From contig CAJJDA010000004.1 in the NCBI GenBank assembly GCA_905182855.1, forward strand, positions 307,501-371,500: a stretch of 64,000 nucleotides of DNA, written 5' to 3'. This DNA is from a gamma proteobacterium HTCC2207. Lineage in GTDB: Bacteria > Pseudomonadota > Gammaproteobacteria > Pseudomonadales > Porticoccaceae. The notes under the pieces were generated by a model. That model was given only the letters and a program-made list of their open reading frames with translations. It searched no databases and had not been told where the DNA came from. Positions 1 through 10,435 of this stretch are shown piece by piece; positions within the stretch are counted from its first letter, which is position 1; every line of letters starts with the position of its first letter. The position numbers and the translations under genes are program-made.

Positions 1-320
1 CGCCTAAGCTTTTCCACCCAATCAGCAACAACCTCCGGCGTATTTAGTTTGCGCTCTTCAGCCTTAAAACTCGGATCCCCAATTAAACCCGTTGAGCCAC
101 CAACCAAAATAATCGGCCGATGCCCGGCCATCTGAAAGCGCTTTAAAATAAGTAGTGGCACCAGACTACCTATATGCAGGCTATCCGCAGTGGGATCAAA
201 GCCACAATAAAGGGTGCGAGACTGATCGAGGTGACTCTCCAGCTCACTATCACCGGATATCTGAGCAATAAGCCCACGTTGACGCAATTGTTCGATTAAC
301 TGGCTACCGCTTTGAGTCAT
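1..320 (-). CDS. tyrS: Tyrosyl-tRNA synthetase, N-terminal part (runs off the left edge)
   Basis: This cytoplasmic enzyme charges tRNA-Tyr with tyrosine. Only about 106 N-terminal residues are in the window; the rest lies beyond position 1. The translation closely follows the Escherichia coli-type TyrS N-terminus: an [13 protein letters not shown] stretch, then [20 protein letters not shown]. The class I signature that normally reads HIGH or HLGH is HIGS here (residues 49-52), so its last histidine is a serine. The start is the ATG at 320, which gives the usual N-terminal length. The gene is divergent from the M23 peptidase gene across a 214-bp gap, as in Pseudomonas. Confidence 0.95.
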   Translation of the reverse strand, partial: MTQSGSQLIEQLRQRGLIAQISGDSELESHLDQSRTLYCGFDPTADSLHIGSLVPLLILKRFQMAGHRPIILVGGSTGLIGDPSFKAEERKLNTPEVVADWVEKLR

Positions 321-534
321 CTTTTATCAGTTCGCTACTTGGTTAAATTGGCTGATAACTTTACAGATTGGCGAGCCAAATACAAGATTTTCTACCCCCT
401 GCTTGCGGCTTAGCGACGACCTAGCCAGAGGTTTTGCAAGGATTCTCTGCTAAAAAACGCGAGGTTATCGTTGTAACTTGTTAATAAATCAGGCTAAACT
501 CCCGAACATAACATACAACTGGCGTGTTTAATCG

Positions 535-1881
535 ATGGAAAAAATGCAAAAACTCTGGGGGCTTTTGCTCTTAGTCACCGCGGAATTCCCTCGCAAACAT
601 CTCATGGCTGCGTCTTTTATCGGATGTCTGTCAGCATTACTGTTATATCCCTATAGCAGTATCGACAGTAACTCTGACGTCAAACGCCAGGTCAGTGAGC
701 CTATAACCCTGATCGTGCAAGAAACGGTTACTGCCAATGAAGAGATTGCCGCGCATGACTTTGCACTGCAATGGAATGAACAAACGGTGGTCAATGGCGA
801 TAGCCTCTCCCGGCTTTTCCAGCGGGCGAAACTGAGCCCCACAGAGGTACACAAGGTTGCATCATCTAAGCATGGTAGACAGCTTCGCGCTCTATATCCA
901 GGGGAGACCTTCCGGTTTGGCATAGACAGCAACGGCCGCTTAGCAGAACTACATTACGTCAAATCCCCTCTAGAAAGTCTAGTCTTTACTCCGGACAGCG
1001 GCCGGTACAGCGCGGAGACACGTTTGCGAGACCCTGAAATATTCGCCGCCTACACAGAGGGCGTCATATATGACTCACTTTATATGGCCGCGAAGAAAGC
1101 TAATCTGCCCGATAAACTTATTATGGAACTGGCCAATATCTTTGGCTGGGATATAGATTTCGTTTTCGATATCCGCCCGGGAGATTCGTTCTCTGTTTTG
1201 TTCGAAGACAGGTATCTGGAGGGCGAGAAGCTTGCATCGGGCAATATCATAGCGGCTGCCTTCACTAATAGAGGTAAAACCTATCAGGCAGTCCGCTATA
1301 AGAACAGCCAAGGGCTAAGCCACTACTACACGCCCGAAGGCCTGAGTATGCGCAAAACCTTTCTGCGCACGCCGTTAGATATTTTCCGCATTAGCTCTAA
1401 CTTCAATCTGCGGCGGAAACACCCCATCCATAAAAAGATCAAAGCTCACAGGGGGGTTGACTACGCCGCTCCTCGAGGCACACCTGTCTATTCAGCCGGT
1501 GACGGCAAGGTCATCGCCGCGGGATATAGTAAAGCCAATGGCAACTATGTGTTTGTTCAGCATGGTCAAACCTACATAACAAAGTATTTGCACCTCAACA
1601 ATAAAAAGGTGCGCAAGAATCAGACAGTCAGACAGCGGCAGCTAATCGGTACAGTTGGGGCGACCGGTTATGCGACCGGACCACACTTGCATTATGAGTT
1701 TTTGGTTAACGGTGTGCATCGCAATCCACGGACGGTGAAATTACCTAAGGCACAGTCAATCGCAAAAGCGGAAAAAACTGCCTTTGCAAATAGCACTGCG
1801 GTTGCTCTGGCACAACTCGCTGAATATAAAACCGCTACTCAGCTGGCCTCAACTGATACCAATCAATCCAGCGCTAACTAG
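535..1881 (+). CDS. M23 family murein DD-endopeptidase (MepM-like)
   Basis: This is a probable membrane-anchored peptidoglycan hydrolase that cleaves peptide cross-links in the periplasm and makes room for new wall material. Residues about 22-43 form an N-terminal hydrophobic anchor. A middle region resembles the OapA/LysM-like and linker domains of MepM. The C-terminal LytM/M23 domain (about 290-400) has the zinc motif H305xxxD309 and the catalytic HLH at 384-386. The Ala/Thr-rich tail after residue 400 looks disordered. An alternative ATG lies at 544. The gene is followed after 9 bp by anmK, so wall cleavage and anhydro-MurNAc recycling are probably cotranscribed. The exact bond cleaved is inferred from family membership. 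Confidence 0.9.
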   Translation: MEKMQKLWGLLLLVTAEFPRKHLMAASFIGCLSALLLYPYSSIDSNSDVKRQVSEPITLIVQETVTANEEIAAHDFALQWNEQTVVNGDSLSRLFQRAKLSPTEVHKVASSKHGRQLRALYPGETFRFGIDSNGRLAELHYVKSPLESLVFTPDSGRYSAETRLRDPEIFAAYTEGVIYDSLYMAAKKANLPDKLIMELANIFGWDIDFVFDIRPGDSFSVLFEDRYLEGEKLASGNIIAAAFTNRGKTYQAVRYKNSQGLSHYYTPEGLSMRKTFLRTPLDIFRISSNFNLRRKHPIHKKIKAHRGVDYAAPRGTPVYSAGDGKVIAAGYSKANGNYVFVQHGQTYITKYLHLNNKKVRKNQTVRQRQLIGTVGATGYATGPHLHYEFLVNGVHRNPRTVKLPKAQSIAKAEKTAFANSTAVALAQLAEYKTATQLASTDTNQSSAN

Positions 1882-1890
1882 GCCGGGCCG

Positions 1891-3003
1891 ATGACCAGCG
1901 CCAACATCTATATAGGCCTTATGTCTGGCACCAGCATTGACAGTGTTGATGCTGTGGCCGTCATTTTTCATCCCGATCGACTGCAGCTCCTCGGCAGCCA
2001 CTCACATGTTATTCCTGAAGAACTGAGGCGGTCTATTTTGATGCTCTCGCAGGCCAGCGGCGATACAGTTCAACTCTACGGGGAAACCGATACTGCACTA
2101 GGAGTGCTTTTTGCCGAAGCGACTTTAGCAATTATGAGCAAGCTCAGCCTAACAGCGGATATGATCATGGCTGTTGGCAGCCACGGGCAAACCGTCAGGC
2201 ACCGGCCCCCTAGCGGCACAGCCCTAGGCTTTAGCCTTCAAATCGGTGATGCCAACATTATAGCCGCGCGTGCCGGCTGCCCGGTGGTCGCAGATTTTCG
2301 ACGCAAAGATATCGCCCTCGGCGGGCAGGGAGCACCTCTGGTACCCGCCTTTCACCACGAGCTTTTTACTAGCTCCAAGCAAAATCGAGTGATAGCCAAT
2401 ATCGGTGGCATCGCAAATATCAGTATTTTACCTACGAATGGCGACTGCAGTGGCTTTGATACCGGGCCCGGCAATATGCTGCTAGATGCCTGGTGCCATA
2501 AAAATACTGGTAACGCCTATGATGATAATGGTAACTGGGGCGCTCGGGGCTGCGCCGACACCTTTCTTTTGAACCGACTTAAATCCCACCCATTTATCAA
2601 CCTTCATGCCCCCAAGAGTACTGGACGCGAAGAGTTTAATTTATCCTGGCTGGAGCAACAATTAACCGGGCTGACCTTAACGGCGGAAGACATTCAGGCG
2701 ACGCTAGTCTTGTTCACGGCTCAGACAATAGCCGACGCTATTAGACATCTGGATGCCGATATTGATGAGGTTTATGTTTGCGGTGGCGGAGCTTTCAATG
2801 GACAGCTTATGGCAAAGATACAGATCTGCTTGGGTGAAATCAGCGTGCAGTCCACTGCAAAGCTAGGGCTAGACCCAAACTGGGTAGAAGCCTGCGCTTT
2901 CGCCTGGCTAGCCAAGCAGCGCATAGATAGGCGATGCGGTAATCTTGCCGCCGTCACTGGCGCTTCCAGACGAACTGTTTTAGGCGCAGTCTATCTGCCC
3001 TAA
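1891..3003 (+). CDS. anmK: Anhydro-N-acetylmuramic acid kinase
   Basis: AnmK phosphorylates and opens 1,6-anhydro-MurNAc released during cell-wall turnover, giving MurNAc-6-phosphate for recycling. The 370-residue length is typical. The N-terminal ATP-binding signature GLMSGTSIDSVDAV is at residues 8-21, a second glycine-rich stretch reads NIGGIANISIL, and FDTGPGNMLLDAW is the conserved family block. A CGGGAFN motif sits near residue 297. The start is the first ATG, 9 bp after the M23 peptidase stop, which fits an operon. It converges on erpA with only about 48 bp between stops, and I see no convincing terminator there. Confidence 0.96.
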   Translation: MTSANIYIGLMSGTSIDSVDAVAVIFHPDRLQLLGSHSHVIPEELRRSILMLSQASGDTVQLYGETDTALGVLFAEATLAIMSKLSLTADMIMAVGSHGQTVRHRPPSGTALGFSLQIGDANIIAARAGCPVVADFRRKDIALGGQGAPLVPAFHHELFTSSKQNRVIANIGGIANISILPTNGDCSGFDTGPGNMLLDAWCHKNTGNAYDDNGNWGARGCADTFLLNRLKSHPFINLHAPKSTGREEFNLSWLEQQLTGLTLTAEDIQATLVLFTAQTIADAIRHLDADIDEVYVCGGGAFNGQLMAKIQICLGEISVQSTAKLGLDPNWVEACAFAWLAKQRIDRRCGNLAAVTGASRRTVLGAVYLP

Positions 3004-3051
3004 CAGTATATTAATATGTTAACGATCCTGGGCAAACCTAGGCACAGTGCC

Positions 3052-3405
3052 TCAAATTGAGAATGAAGCGCCGCAGCCACAGGTAGTAGAGGCATTGGGG
3101 TTTGTAATAATGAATCTTGAGCCCATAAGGCCCTCTTCATAATCCACGGTAGAGCCCGCTAGATATTGGAAGCTGAGAGAATCGATCAGCACAGTCACCC
3201 CATCTCGACTGACAGGTGTATCGTCTTCGGCCATCAGATCTTCAAAGGAGAATCCGTATTGAAAACCCGAACAACCACCTCCGGTGACAAACACACGCAA
3301 TTTCAGTGCGTCGTTATCTTCTTCGGCTTTTAGTGTTTGCACCTTGGCCACAGCACGGTCGGTAACCTCTAGTGCCGTGGGGGTAAACGTTTGAATTACT
3401 GACAT
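3052..3405 (-). CDS. erpA: Iron-sulfur cluster insertion protein ErpA
   Basis: ErpA is an A-type carrier that delivers Fe-S clusters to apoproteins, including those of isoprenoid synthesis. With the start placed at the ATG at 3405 (GGAG-type ribosome site just upstream) the protein is 117 residues, matching the family. The three cluster-ligand cysteines are visible: C45 in [11 protein letters not shown], and C109 and C111 in the C-terminal [10 protein letters not shown]. An in-frame ATG 24 bp upstream is less likely. Downstream of the bactofilin gene on the same strand, it probably belongs to the argC-DUF6776-bactofilin-erpA transcription unit. Confidence 0.96.
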   Translation of the reverse strand: MSVIQTFTPTALEVTDRAVAKVQTLKAEEDNDALKLRVFVTGGGCSGFQYGFSFEDLMAEDDTPVSRDGVTVLIDSLSFQYLAGSTVDYEEGLMGSRFIITNPNASTTCGCGASFSI

Positions 3406-3435
3406 GCCTGCTCCGTATTTTGGACTCAATTAGTA

Positions 3436-3888
3436 TTACTTTTCGGCCTTTTTTGCCAAGTCATCAGCCTTATCTATCCGGCCATCCGCGGGGAACGCTG
3501 TCACATTCGTTTGCTGTTGCGGCTGCTCATGGACAAAACTACCCACAACATGGGCACCTTTTTCAATCTCGATCAGATTGTAATGGATATTACCCTCCAC
3601 TACGGCTTTGGAGGCTAATTTGGCCTGCTTAGACGCGTAGATATCCCCATCTACATGGCCGTTAACAACGACCGTCGCAACCCATATTTCACCCTGAACA
3701 GACCCACCATTAAGCACTCTGACGTGGCTATTTTCATCTTCTGAAAGAATATTGCCCTTAATAGTTCCTTCAATCTCCAGATTTCCTTTAAAATTCAAAT
3801 CCCCTTCGACTTCGGTTCCCGGTGCAATTAACGTTGTTGCTGCCTGGGAGAATGGGCTTTGGTTATCACCGTTTTTTATACCAAACAT
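3436..3888 (-). CDS. Bactofilin (polymer-forming cytoskeletal protein)
   Basis: Bactofilins self-assemble into filaments without nucleotide and act as scaffolds for local wall synthesis or polar structures. The central part (about residues 20-115) is made of short repeating beta-helix units such as VEGDLNFKGNLEIEGTIKGN and GHVDGDIYASKQAKL, the hallmark of the family. The N-terminus is short and hydrophilic, and the C-terminus is a lysine-rich tail. At 150 residues it is of normal size. It starts 2 bp after the DUF6776 gene stop, so translation is probably coupled. Placement beside a M23 peptidase locus fits a role in wall shape, though this is inference. Confidence 0.92.
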   Translation of the reverse strand: MFGIKNGDNQSPFSQAATTLIAPGTEVEGDLNFKGNLEIEGTIKGNILSEDENSHVRVLNGGSVQGEIWVATVVVNGHVDGDIYASKQAKLASKAVVEGNIHYNLIEIEKGAHVVGSFVHEQPQQQTNVTAFPADGRIDKADDLAKKAEK

Positions 3889-3890
3889 GT

Positions 3891-4595
3891 TTATTCCTCA
3901 AGTTTCCAGTCAAACTTACGATCTGATTGCACAGTATCCATCCAACTGTACTTTAATGTAATCCTTATCTGCTCCGGTTCAAAGCCCGCAGGCAGCTCTA
4001 AAATGCCCTGATTAATAGAAAAGTACTTAAATTCAAGCTTAACCGGTAGCGTGTTAATCTGATCGTCCAGTGTGTTGAGGGCCAGAATTTCCGCCTGCCC
4101 ATCGCGCGTGCCCAACACCCACAAATCAGAGTATACACTCAGAACTTTCATTTTTGCTGATTTCTGACGAGCAACCCAACGATATCTAACGCGGCCATCC
4201 TCCATTGACACTAATTTTAAATCTCCCGACGAGAGTCCATTGGGCTGATCATTATCCTGTAAAAGCTCCTGATAGAGCTTCAGCTCTTCATCGCGCTGGT
4301 AAATCTGGCGCTGCAAACCAATCATCTCTAGACGCGCATTTTCTAGGCCAATGGCATCAACTTCAGCGCTGAGTTTGATTCGGCTCAGCTGAAGCTTTGC
4401 ATCGGAGAGACCAATTTCGAGATCTGCTGCCTTGACCTCCAATTGCATTTTTTCCGCCATCTCTCGATTATAGGTCTTGCCTCCCCATAACTTCCCGGCC
4501 AGCAGGGTCGAGACAAAAATAGAAAGCAGAATCGCTAACACCCAGTACCCCTGCCCAGGCCTATAGTTAATTACTAAGGGTTTACGCTCAATCAT
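3891..4595 (-). CDS. DUF6776-type membrane protein with coiled coil
   Basis: Function is unknown. The protein has a short cytoplasmic N-terminus, one transmembrane segment at about residues 17-36 (GYWVLAILLSIFVSTLLAG), and a long periplasmic part. Residues about 40-110 are rich in Glu, Leu and Lys with heptad-like spacing and should form a coiled coil. The C-terminal half is a predicted beta-rich domain. In Pseudomonas-like genomes a similar gene also sits between argC and bactofilin, and it may anchor the bactofilin at the membrane; that is inference. Its ATG overlaps the argC stop in an ATGA arrangement. Confidence 0.8.
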   Translation of the reverse strand: MIERKPLVINYRPGQGYWVLAILLSIFVSTLLAGKLWGGKTYNREMAEKMQLEVKAADLEIGLSDAKLQLSRIKLSAEVDAIGLENARLEMIGLQRQIYQRDEELKLYQELLQDNDQPNGLSSGDLKLVSMEDGRVRYRWVARQKSAKMKVLSVYSDLWVLGTRDGQAEILALNTLDDQINTLPVKLEFKYFSINQGILELPAGFEPEQIRITLKYSWMDTVQSDRKFDWKLEE

Positions 4596-5626
4596 CAGGG
4601 CACTAATCCCGGCAGATTTAATCCCGCCATTTCAGAGAACTTAAACATCAGGTTCATGCATTGTATGGCCTGGCCTGAGGCGCCCTTGGCTAAATTATCC
4701 TCAACCACCAGCACCACGACTTTGCGACCAGTGCCGGGGCGATGCACAGCAATGCGGCAGAAATTGGATCCTCTTACCGACCTGGTCTCGGGGTGGCTAC
4801 CAGCAGGCAGTACATCAACAAAAGGCTCGTCGCCATAGCGCGCTTCGAACAACCTCTGTACATCCACATCCGTGTCTATCAGATTGGCATAGATCGTCGA
4901 GTGAATGCCTCTATTAATGGGTAGCAAGTGTGGTACAAAGGTTAGGTTAACCGAGGCGCCAGCCATGTCAGCTAAACCCTGCTCAATCTCTGGTAAATGC
5001 CTGTGACCCGATGCGCCATAGGCCTTAAAGCTATCGCTCACCTCAGGCAGTAAGTTGGCAACACTGGCCTGTCGGCCCGCACCGCTAACGCCAGAGGCTG
5101 AATTCGCAATTATGTCACTTAGATCGATGCAGCCCGCCTCGAGCAACGGCAATAGGCCAAGCTGAACGCTGGTTGGATAGCATCCCGGACAGGCTATCAA
5201 GTCCGCACGGCAAATCGCATCGCGATGGTATTCTGGCAATCCATAGACGGCCTTGGCTATTAGTTCTGGCGCAACATGATCCTGACCATACCATTTCTCC
5301 CACAACGCAATATCTCTAATTCGAAAATCGGCTGATAAATCAATTACTTTGGTGCCCGTCGCCAATATTGCGGGCACGGTACGCTGGGCTACGCCATGCG
5401 GCGTCGCGAAAAAGACCACATCACATTCGCTCAGTTTATCGATATCAGGGTCGGTAAAAGTTAAATCAACAAGTCCCCTCAGATTTGGGTACAGCTGTGC
5501 AACCGGTACGTCTTTTTGAGTGCGCGAGGTAATAATGATTACTTTAGCAGCAGGATGCCCAGCCAACAGCCGCAGTAATTCTGCACCCGTGTAGCCCGTC
5601 CCACCTACTATTCCAACTTTAATCAC
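4595..5626 (-). CDS. argC: N-acetyl-gamma-glutamyl-phosphate reductase
   Basis: ArgC reduces N-acetyl-glutamyl-phosphate to the semialdehyde with NADPH in arginine biosynthesis. The Rossmann motif [16 protein letters not shown] opens the protein and the catalytic cysteine lies in [21 protein letters not shown] place the start at the GTG at 5626, giving 343 residues: it is preceded by GAGG at good spacing and puts the Rossmann motif at residue 6 as in the family. The upstream in-frame ATG at 5680 would add 18 non-conserved residues. The gene is divergent from hemJ and overlaps the DUF6776 gene by 4 bp. Confidence 0.95.
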   Translation of the reverse strand: MIKVGIVGGTGYTGAELLRLLAGHPAAKVIIITSRTQKDVPVAQLYPNLRGLVDLTFTDPDIDKLSECDVVFFATPHGVAQRTVPAILATGTKVIDLSADFRIRDIALWEKWYGQDHVAPELIAKAVYGLPEYHRDAICRADLIACPGCYPTSVQLGLLPLLEAGCIDLSDIIANSASGVSGAGRQASVANLLPEVSDSFKAYGASGHRHLPEIEQGLADMAGASVNLTFVPHLLPINRGIHSTIYANLIDTDVDVQRLFEARYGDEPFVDVLPAGSHPETRSVRGSNFCRIAVHRPGTGRKVVVLVVEDNLAKGASGQAIQCMNLMFKFSEMAGLNLPGLVP

Positions 5627-5757
5627 CGATGCCTCGCTTTTGAATATCCAGATTCGTTCCAGCCCCCTATAATACCCCAAACTTTTGCAGTCAGATATGC
5701 CAATACGCAGGTATCGGGCCGGCTAACTGATCAACAAGCGTTAAACCGAGGCTTTAA

Positions 5758-6183
5758 ATGTACCAATGGGTTCTAGCATTTCACCTGATTGCCGTTATTT
5801 GCTGGTTTGCAGCGTTGTTTTACCTGCCTAGGCTATTCGTCTATCACGCTATGTCTGAGGACGAAATTAGTATCGAGCGCTTTAAATTAATGCAGCGTAA
5901 GCTCTATCGCGGCATCGCTAACCCGTCAATGTTTGCGACCCTAGGGTTGGGTGTTTGGCTGGTTACCATGGCCCCTGAGGTATACCTTTCCGCAACGTGG
6001 TTTCAGCTCAAAGTACTCTTGGTTGTCATCCTGGTTGGCTACCACCATCTATGCCTTTTCCATATGAAAAAATTGGCTTCGGATACCAGCGACAAAACCC
6101 ATATTTATTTTCGATTATTCAATGAGGTCCCCGTAGTATTTCTGGTGGCCATTGTTATTTTGGTGATTGTTAAGCCATTTTAA
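5758..6183 (+). CDS. hemJ: Protoporphyrinogen IX oxidase HemJ
   Basis: HemJ is an integral membrane enzyme that oxidises protoporphyrinogen IX to protoporphyrin IX, the penultimate step of heme synthesis, in bacteria without HemG or HemY. The 141 residues form about four membrane helices. The N-terminal histidine in AFHLIAVICWFAALFYLPRL (H9) and the lysine in the FQLKVLLV helix match the residues conserved in HemJ. Its position directly before hemL and hemB supports the tetrapyrrole role. The start is the ATG at 5758, 131 bp from the divergent argC start. Confidence 0.92.
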   Translation: MYQWVLAFHLIAVICWFAALFYLPRLFVYHAMSEDEISIERFKLMQRKLYRGIANPSMFATLGLGVWLVTMAPEVYLSATWFQLKVLLVVILVGYHHLCLFHMKKLASDTSDKTHIYFRLFNEVPVVFLVAIVILVIVKPF

Positions 6184-6265
6184 TCTGGCCTACAAGCACC
6201 GCCGTATGGTTCATTCGATCAAGCATTTTGCCTGATCTATCGTATTCTTTAATCAGGGTTATTTA

Positions 6266-7558
6266 ATGACAGACTCAAACTCCCGCTCAGCAGAACTTTT
6301 TCGCGCCGCACAGAAGCACATCCCCGGAGGTGTCAACTCACCCGTGCGCGCTTTCCGAGCGGTTGGAGGCACTCCGATATTTTTTGATCGCGCGGCAGGC
6401 GCCTATATGTTTGATGCCGATGGTAAGCGCTACATTGACTATGTTCTGTCTTGGGGACCAATGCTCTTAGGCCATGGCCATAAAAACGTGCTGGATGCTA
6501 TTCGCGCTCAACTAGAAAAAGCGATGACCTTTGGCACCCCCACAGAGCTGGAGATTCAATTAGCTGACAAAATTTGCTCTATTGTCCCAGGCATGGAAAT
6601 GATTCGTATGGTCAACTCCGGCACCGAAGCCACCATGAGTGCTATCCGTCTAGCCCGTGGCTATACCGGTAGGGATAAAATCATTAAATTTGAAGGCTGT
6701 TACCACGGCCATTCGGACTCCCTGCTGGTTAAAGCCGGTTCTGGCGCGCTAACACTTGGCGTGCCCAGTTCACCCGGCGTTCCCAAGTCTTTGGCCGATC
6801 ATACCGTGACACTTTCATACAACGATATCGATCAGGTTAAACAGGCCTTTGCTGAAATTGGTGATCAGGTGGCCTGTATTATCGTTGAACCTGTGGTGGG
6901 CAACATGAACTGCGTACCACCGATACCCGGGTTTTTAGAGGCATTGCGAGAGTGCTGCACGGCCAGTGGCGCACTATTAATTATCGATGAGGTTATGACA
7001 GGCTTTCGGATTAGCCAAAAGGGTGCGATCGGTTATTATGGAATTGACGCTGACCTCATTTGCTTGGGCAAAGTCATCGGTGGCGGTATGCCTGTGGGAG
7101 CCTTTGGTGGAAAACGTGAAATCATGGAGCAGATTGCGCCATTGGGCCCCGTTTATCAGGCGGGTACCCTATCAGGCAATCCGGTTGCTATGGCCGCCGG
7201 TTTAGCGACTCTTAACCTAATCTCACAGCCAGGATTTCTCGATCCCGTTTCGGCCCGCACCACTCGATTGGTGGAGGGCCTCTGCGCACGTGCCGCAGCA
7301 GCGGGTATTCCTATGACCAGCAACCACGTTGGTACCATGTGGGGCATCTTTTTTAGCGACGAACAAAAGATCATCAATTACTCCCAAGTAATGCAGTGTG
7401 ACACCGAGCGCTTTGCAAAATTTTTCCATGGCATGTTAGAGGAAGGTGTTTACTTGGCCCCAGCTTCCTTTGAAGCAGGCTTTATGTCGGCGGCACATAC
7501 AGATGAGGATATTCAAAATACCTTAGAGGCAGCAGAGCGTGTTTTTACAACGCTCTAA
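6266..7558 (+). CDS. hemL: Glutamate-1-semialdehyde 2,1-aminomutase
   Basis: HemL converts glutamate-1-semialdehyde to 5-aminolevulinate in the C5 pathway, using pyridoxal phosphate. The 430-residue length is standard. The N-terminal [12 protein letters not shown] block, the [18 protein letters not shown] phosphate-binding stretch and the PLP lysine in [17 protein letters not shown] (K269) are all present. An AGGG-type ribosome site lies just before the ATG at 6266. The 82-bp gap after hemJ and the following hemB gene indicate one tetrapyrrole operon. Confidence 0.97.
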   Translation: MTDSNSRSAELFRAAQKHIPGGVNSPVRAFRAVGGTPIFFDRAAGAYMFDADGKRYIDYVLSWGPMLLGHGHKNVLDAIRAQLEKAMTFGTPTELEIQLADKICSIVPGMEMIRMVNSGTEATMSAIRLARGYTGRDKIIKFEGCYHGHSDSLLVKAGSGALTLGVPSSPGVPKSLADHTVTLSYNDIDQVKQAFAEIGDQVACIIVEPVVGNMNCVPPIPGFLEALRECCTASGALLIIDEVMTGFRISQKGAIGYYGIDADLICLGKVIGGGMPVGAFGGKREIMEQIAPLGPVYQAGTLSGNPVAMAAGLATLNLISQPGFLDPVSARTTRLVEGLCARAAAAGIPMTSNHVGTMWGIFFSDEQKIINYSQVMQCDTERFAKFFHGMLEEGVYLAPASFEAGFMSAAHTDEDIQNTLEAAERVFTTL

Positions 7559-7572
7559 GCATTACCTTTTAA

Positions 7573-8655
<1,083 letters not shown>

Positions 8656-8657
8656 CC

Positions 8658-9350
8658 TTGCGCCTTGATAAATACATTAGCCATGCAACCGATCTCTCAC
8701 GCGCCGATGCCAAGCGTTTAATCAAAAATGGCGCTGTCTGTATTGATGACGAAATAGCCACTAATGCTGGGCAAAAGATTACTGAGGGCCAAGACGTCAC
8801 GGTTGAGGGCTCAACGATTAGCAAGGCCAAGAAACGCTATTTTATGCTCAACAAACCTGCGGGCATTGTGTCTGTCACCAAAGACAATCACAATCCCACC
8901 GCAATCAGTTTGATGTATGAACACCGCAGTGAGGAACTTCAAATTGCCGGACGTCTGGATATAGACACCACTGGCCTGCTGCTAATCACGGATGACGGTC
9001 AATGGAATCACCGCCTGACGTCGCCTCGCTCTAACTGTTCAAAGATTTATCTGGTCGGCCTCGGGGAACCCGTTACCCCAGACTATCCAGAGAAATTAGC
9101 CGCCGGGGTGCTCTTGGAAGGTGAAAAACATCGCTGCATGCCAGCGACCATGGCAACGGTCGACGACCACAGTCTCAACCTAACTATTGCCGAAGGTAAG
9201 TATCATCAGGTCAAGCGTATGTTCGCTGCACTGGGTAATCATGTGGTCAGCCTACATCGGTTCCAGGTAGGCGATATAATCCTCGACCCAGCACTCGAAC
9301 CCGGGGAATACCGCCCCCTTACCGACGCAGAAGTTGCCAGTATTTTATGA
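8658..9350 (+). CDS. rsuA: 16S rRNA pseudouridine(516) synthase RsuA
   Basis: RsuA isomerises U516 of 16S rRNA to pseudouridine. An N-terminal S4 RNA-binding domain (MRLDKYISHATDLSRADAKR) is followed by the catalytic domain with the GRLDIDTTGLLLITDDGQW motif carrying the catalytic aspartate. The C-terminus YHQVKRMFAALGNHVVSLHR also matches RsuA. The start is a TTG at 8658, two bases after the hemB stop: it gives the canonical N-terminus, and AGAGG at 8641-8645 could serve as the ribosome site. The TGA stop overlaps the ATG of the next methyltransferase gene. Confidence 0.95.
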   Translation: MRLDKYISHATDLSRADAKRLIKNGAVCIDDEIATNAGQKITEGQDVTVEGSTISKAKKRYFMLNKPAGIVSVTKDNHNPTAISLMYEHRSEELQIAGRLDIDTTGLLLITDDGQWNHRLTSPRSNCSKIYLVGLGEPVTPDYPEKLAAGVLLEGEKHRCMPATMATVDDHSLNLTIAEGKYHQVKRMFAALGNHVVSLHRFQVGDIILDPALEPGEYRPLTDAEVASIL

Positions 9351-10424
9351 ATGAAGTCTATACCGACAGCAGTGTTGCACTGCTATTGCAGCGCCTGCAA
9401 AGTACTCTTGGTAACTGTTTAGTTGTGGCCGACGAAAACTGGGCCAATGTGAATTGGGGGCTGGTACGAAATACCGATCAGCGCAGTATTCATCTCATTA
9501 GTAATCGCTACGACATTGCTAAAAGTGCTTCTACAGCTGGTATAGATGCGTATTTCAATGATTTTGATTTCTTGGCACTGGAACCACAAAGTTTCGATAC
9601 GGTGCTATTTCGGGTCGCCAAAGAGCGCGCTACTAGCCATCATGTTATTAACAATGCCGCAGGGTTACTTCGGCTTAATGGCCAGCTGATATTAACCGGC
9701 GAAAAAAATGACGGCCTCAAAACCTATGTCAAGCAAGCCAGTAAATTGTTTAGCGACAAAGCCAGCGCGGAGAAAAATGGTGCGCATTATTTGGCCTCAG
9801 TCCAGCTCCACCAGCAGGATGCGCCCGCCCTTGATGATAAGAATTATGCCCAAACAAGACCCATCAAAACGTGCGACGGTTTATCATTGGAGAGTAAACC
9901 TGGTATTTTTGGCTGGGATAAAATTGACCGCGGCAGCGCCTTATTTGATTGAGCATCTGCCTCAGTTTTTAGAGCGCTATACCGAAGCTCCCACTACCCT
10001 TCTGGACCTGGGCTGTGGTTATGGCTATCTCTCTATGAAAGCCAGCCAACAGGGTTTCATGCAGATTACCGGGACAGATAATAATGCCGCGGCACTTTCT
10101 GCAACGGCTAAAAATTTCCAGCAATTAGATATTGATAACTTACTAATTGCCGGCGATGCAGGTGATCAAATTAATGGACGCTTTGACACAGTGCTTTGCA
10201 ACCCGCCTTTTCATCAGGGTTTTTCTGTTGATGGCGACATGGCAGTGAAATTTCTAAGTGCCACCAAGCGGCTATTGAACAGGTCAGGGCAGGCTCTGTT
10301 TGTGGTGAATAATTTTATTCCGCTAGAGCAGAAAGCCAAAGCGTATTTCAGGTATATTGACGTTCTAGCTAACAATGGCTCATTTAAACTGGTTGCTCTT
10401 GCGCATCAGCCAGTTAAAAACTAA
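9347..10424 (+). CDS. rRNA guanine-N2 methyltransferase, RsmC/RlmG family (frameshifted)
   Basis: The first reading frame (9347-9952) encodes an RsmC-like N-terminal domain ending in a block like the family's linker (KPGIFGWDKIDRGSALF), then meets TGA. The frame one base on continues at once with LIEHLPQFLERY, a SAM site LLDLGCGYGYLSM and the catalytic motif CNPPFHQGF, typical of RsmC/RlmG. Removing one T from the run at 9944-9946 would join both halves into one normal protein of about 358 residues. The enzyme would methylate a guanine in 16S (RsmC) or 23S (RlmG) rRNA; I cannot decide which. Its ATG overlaps the rsuA stop, which fits an rRNA-modification operon. Confidence 0.85.
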
Positions 10425-10435
10425 AACGAGACTCG

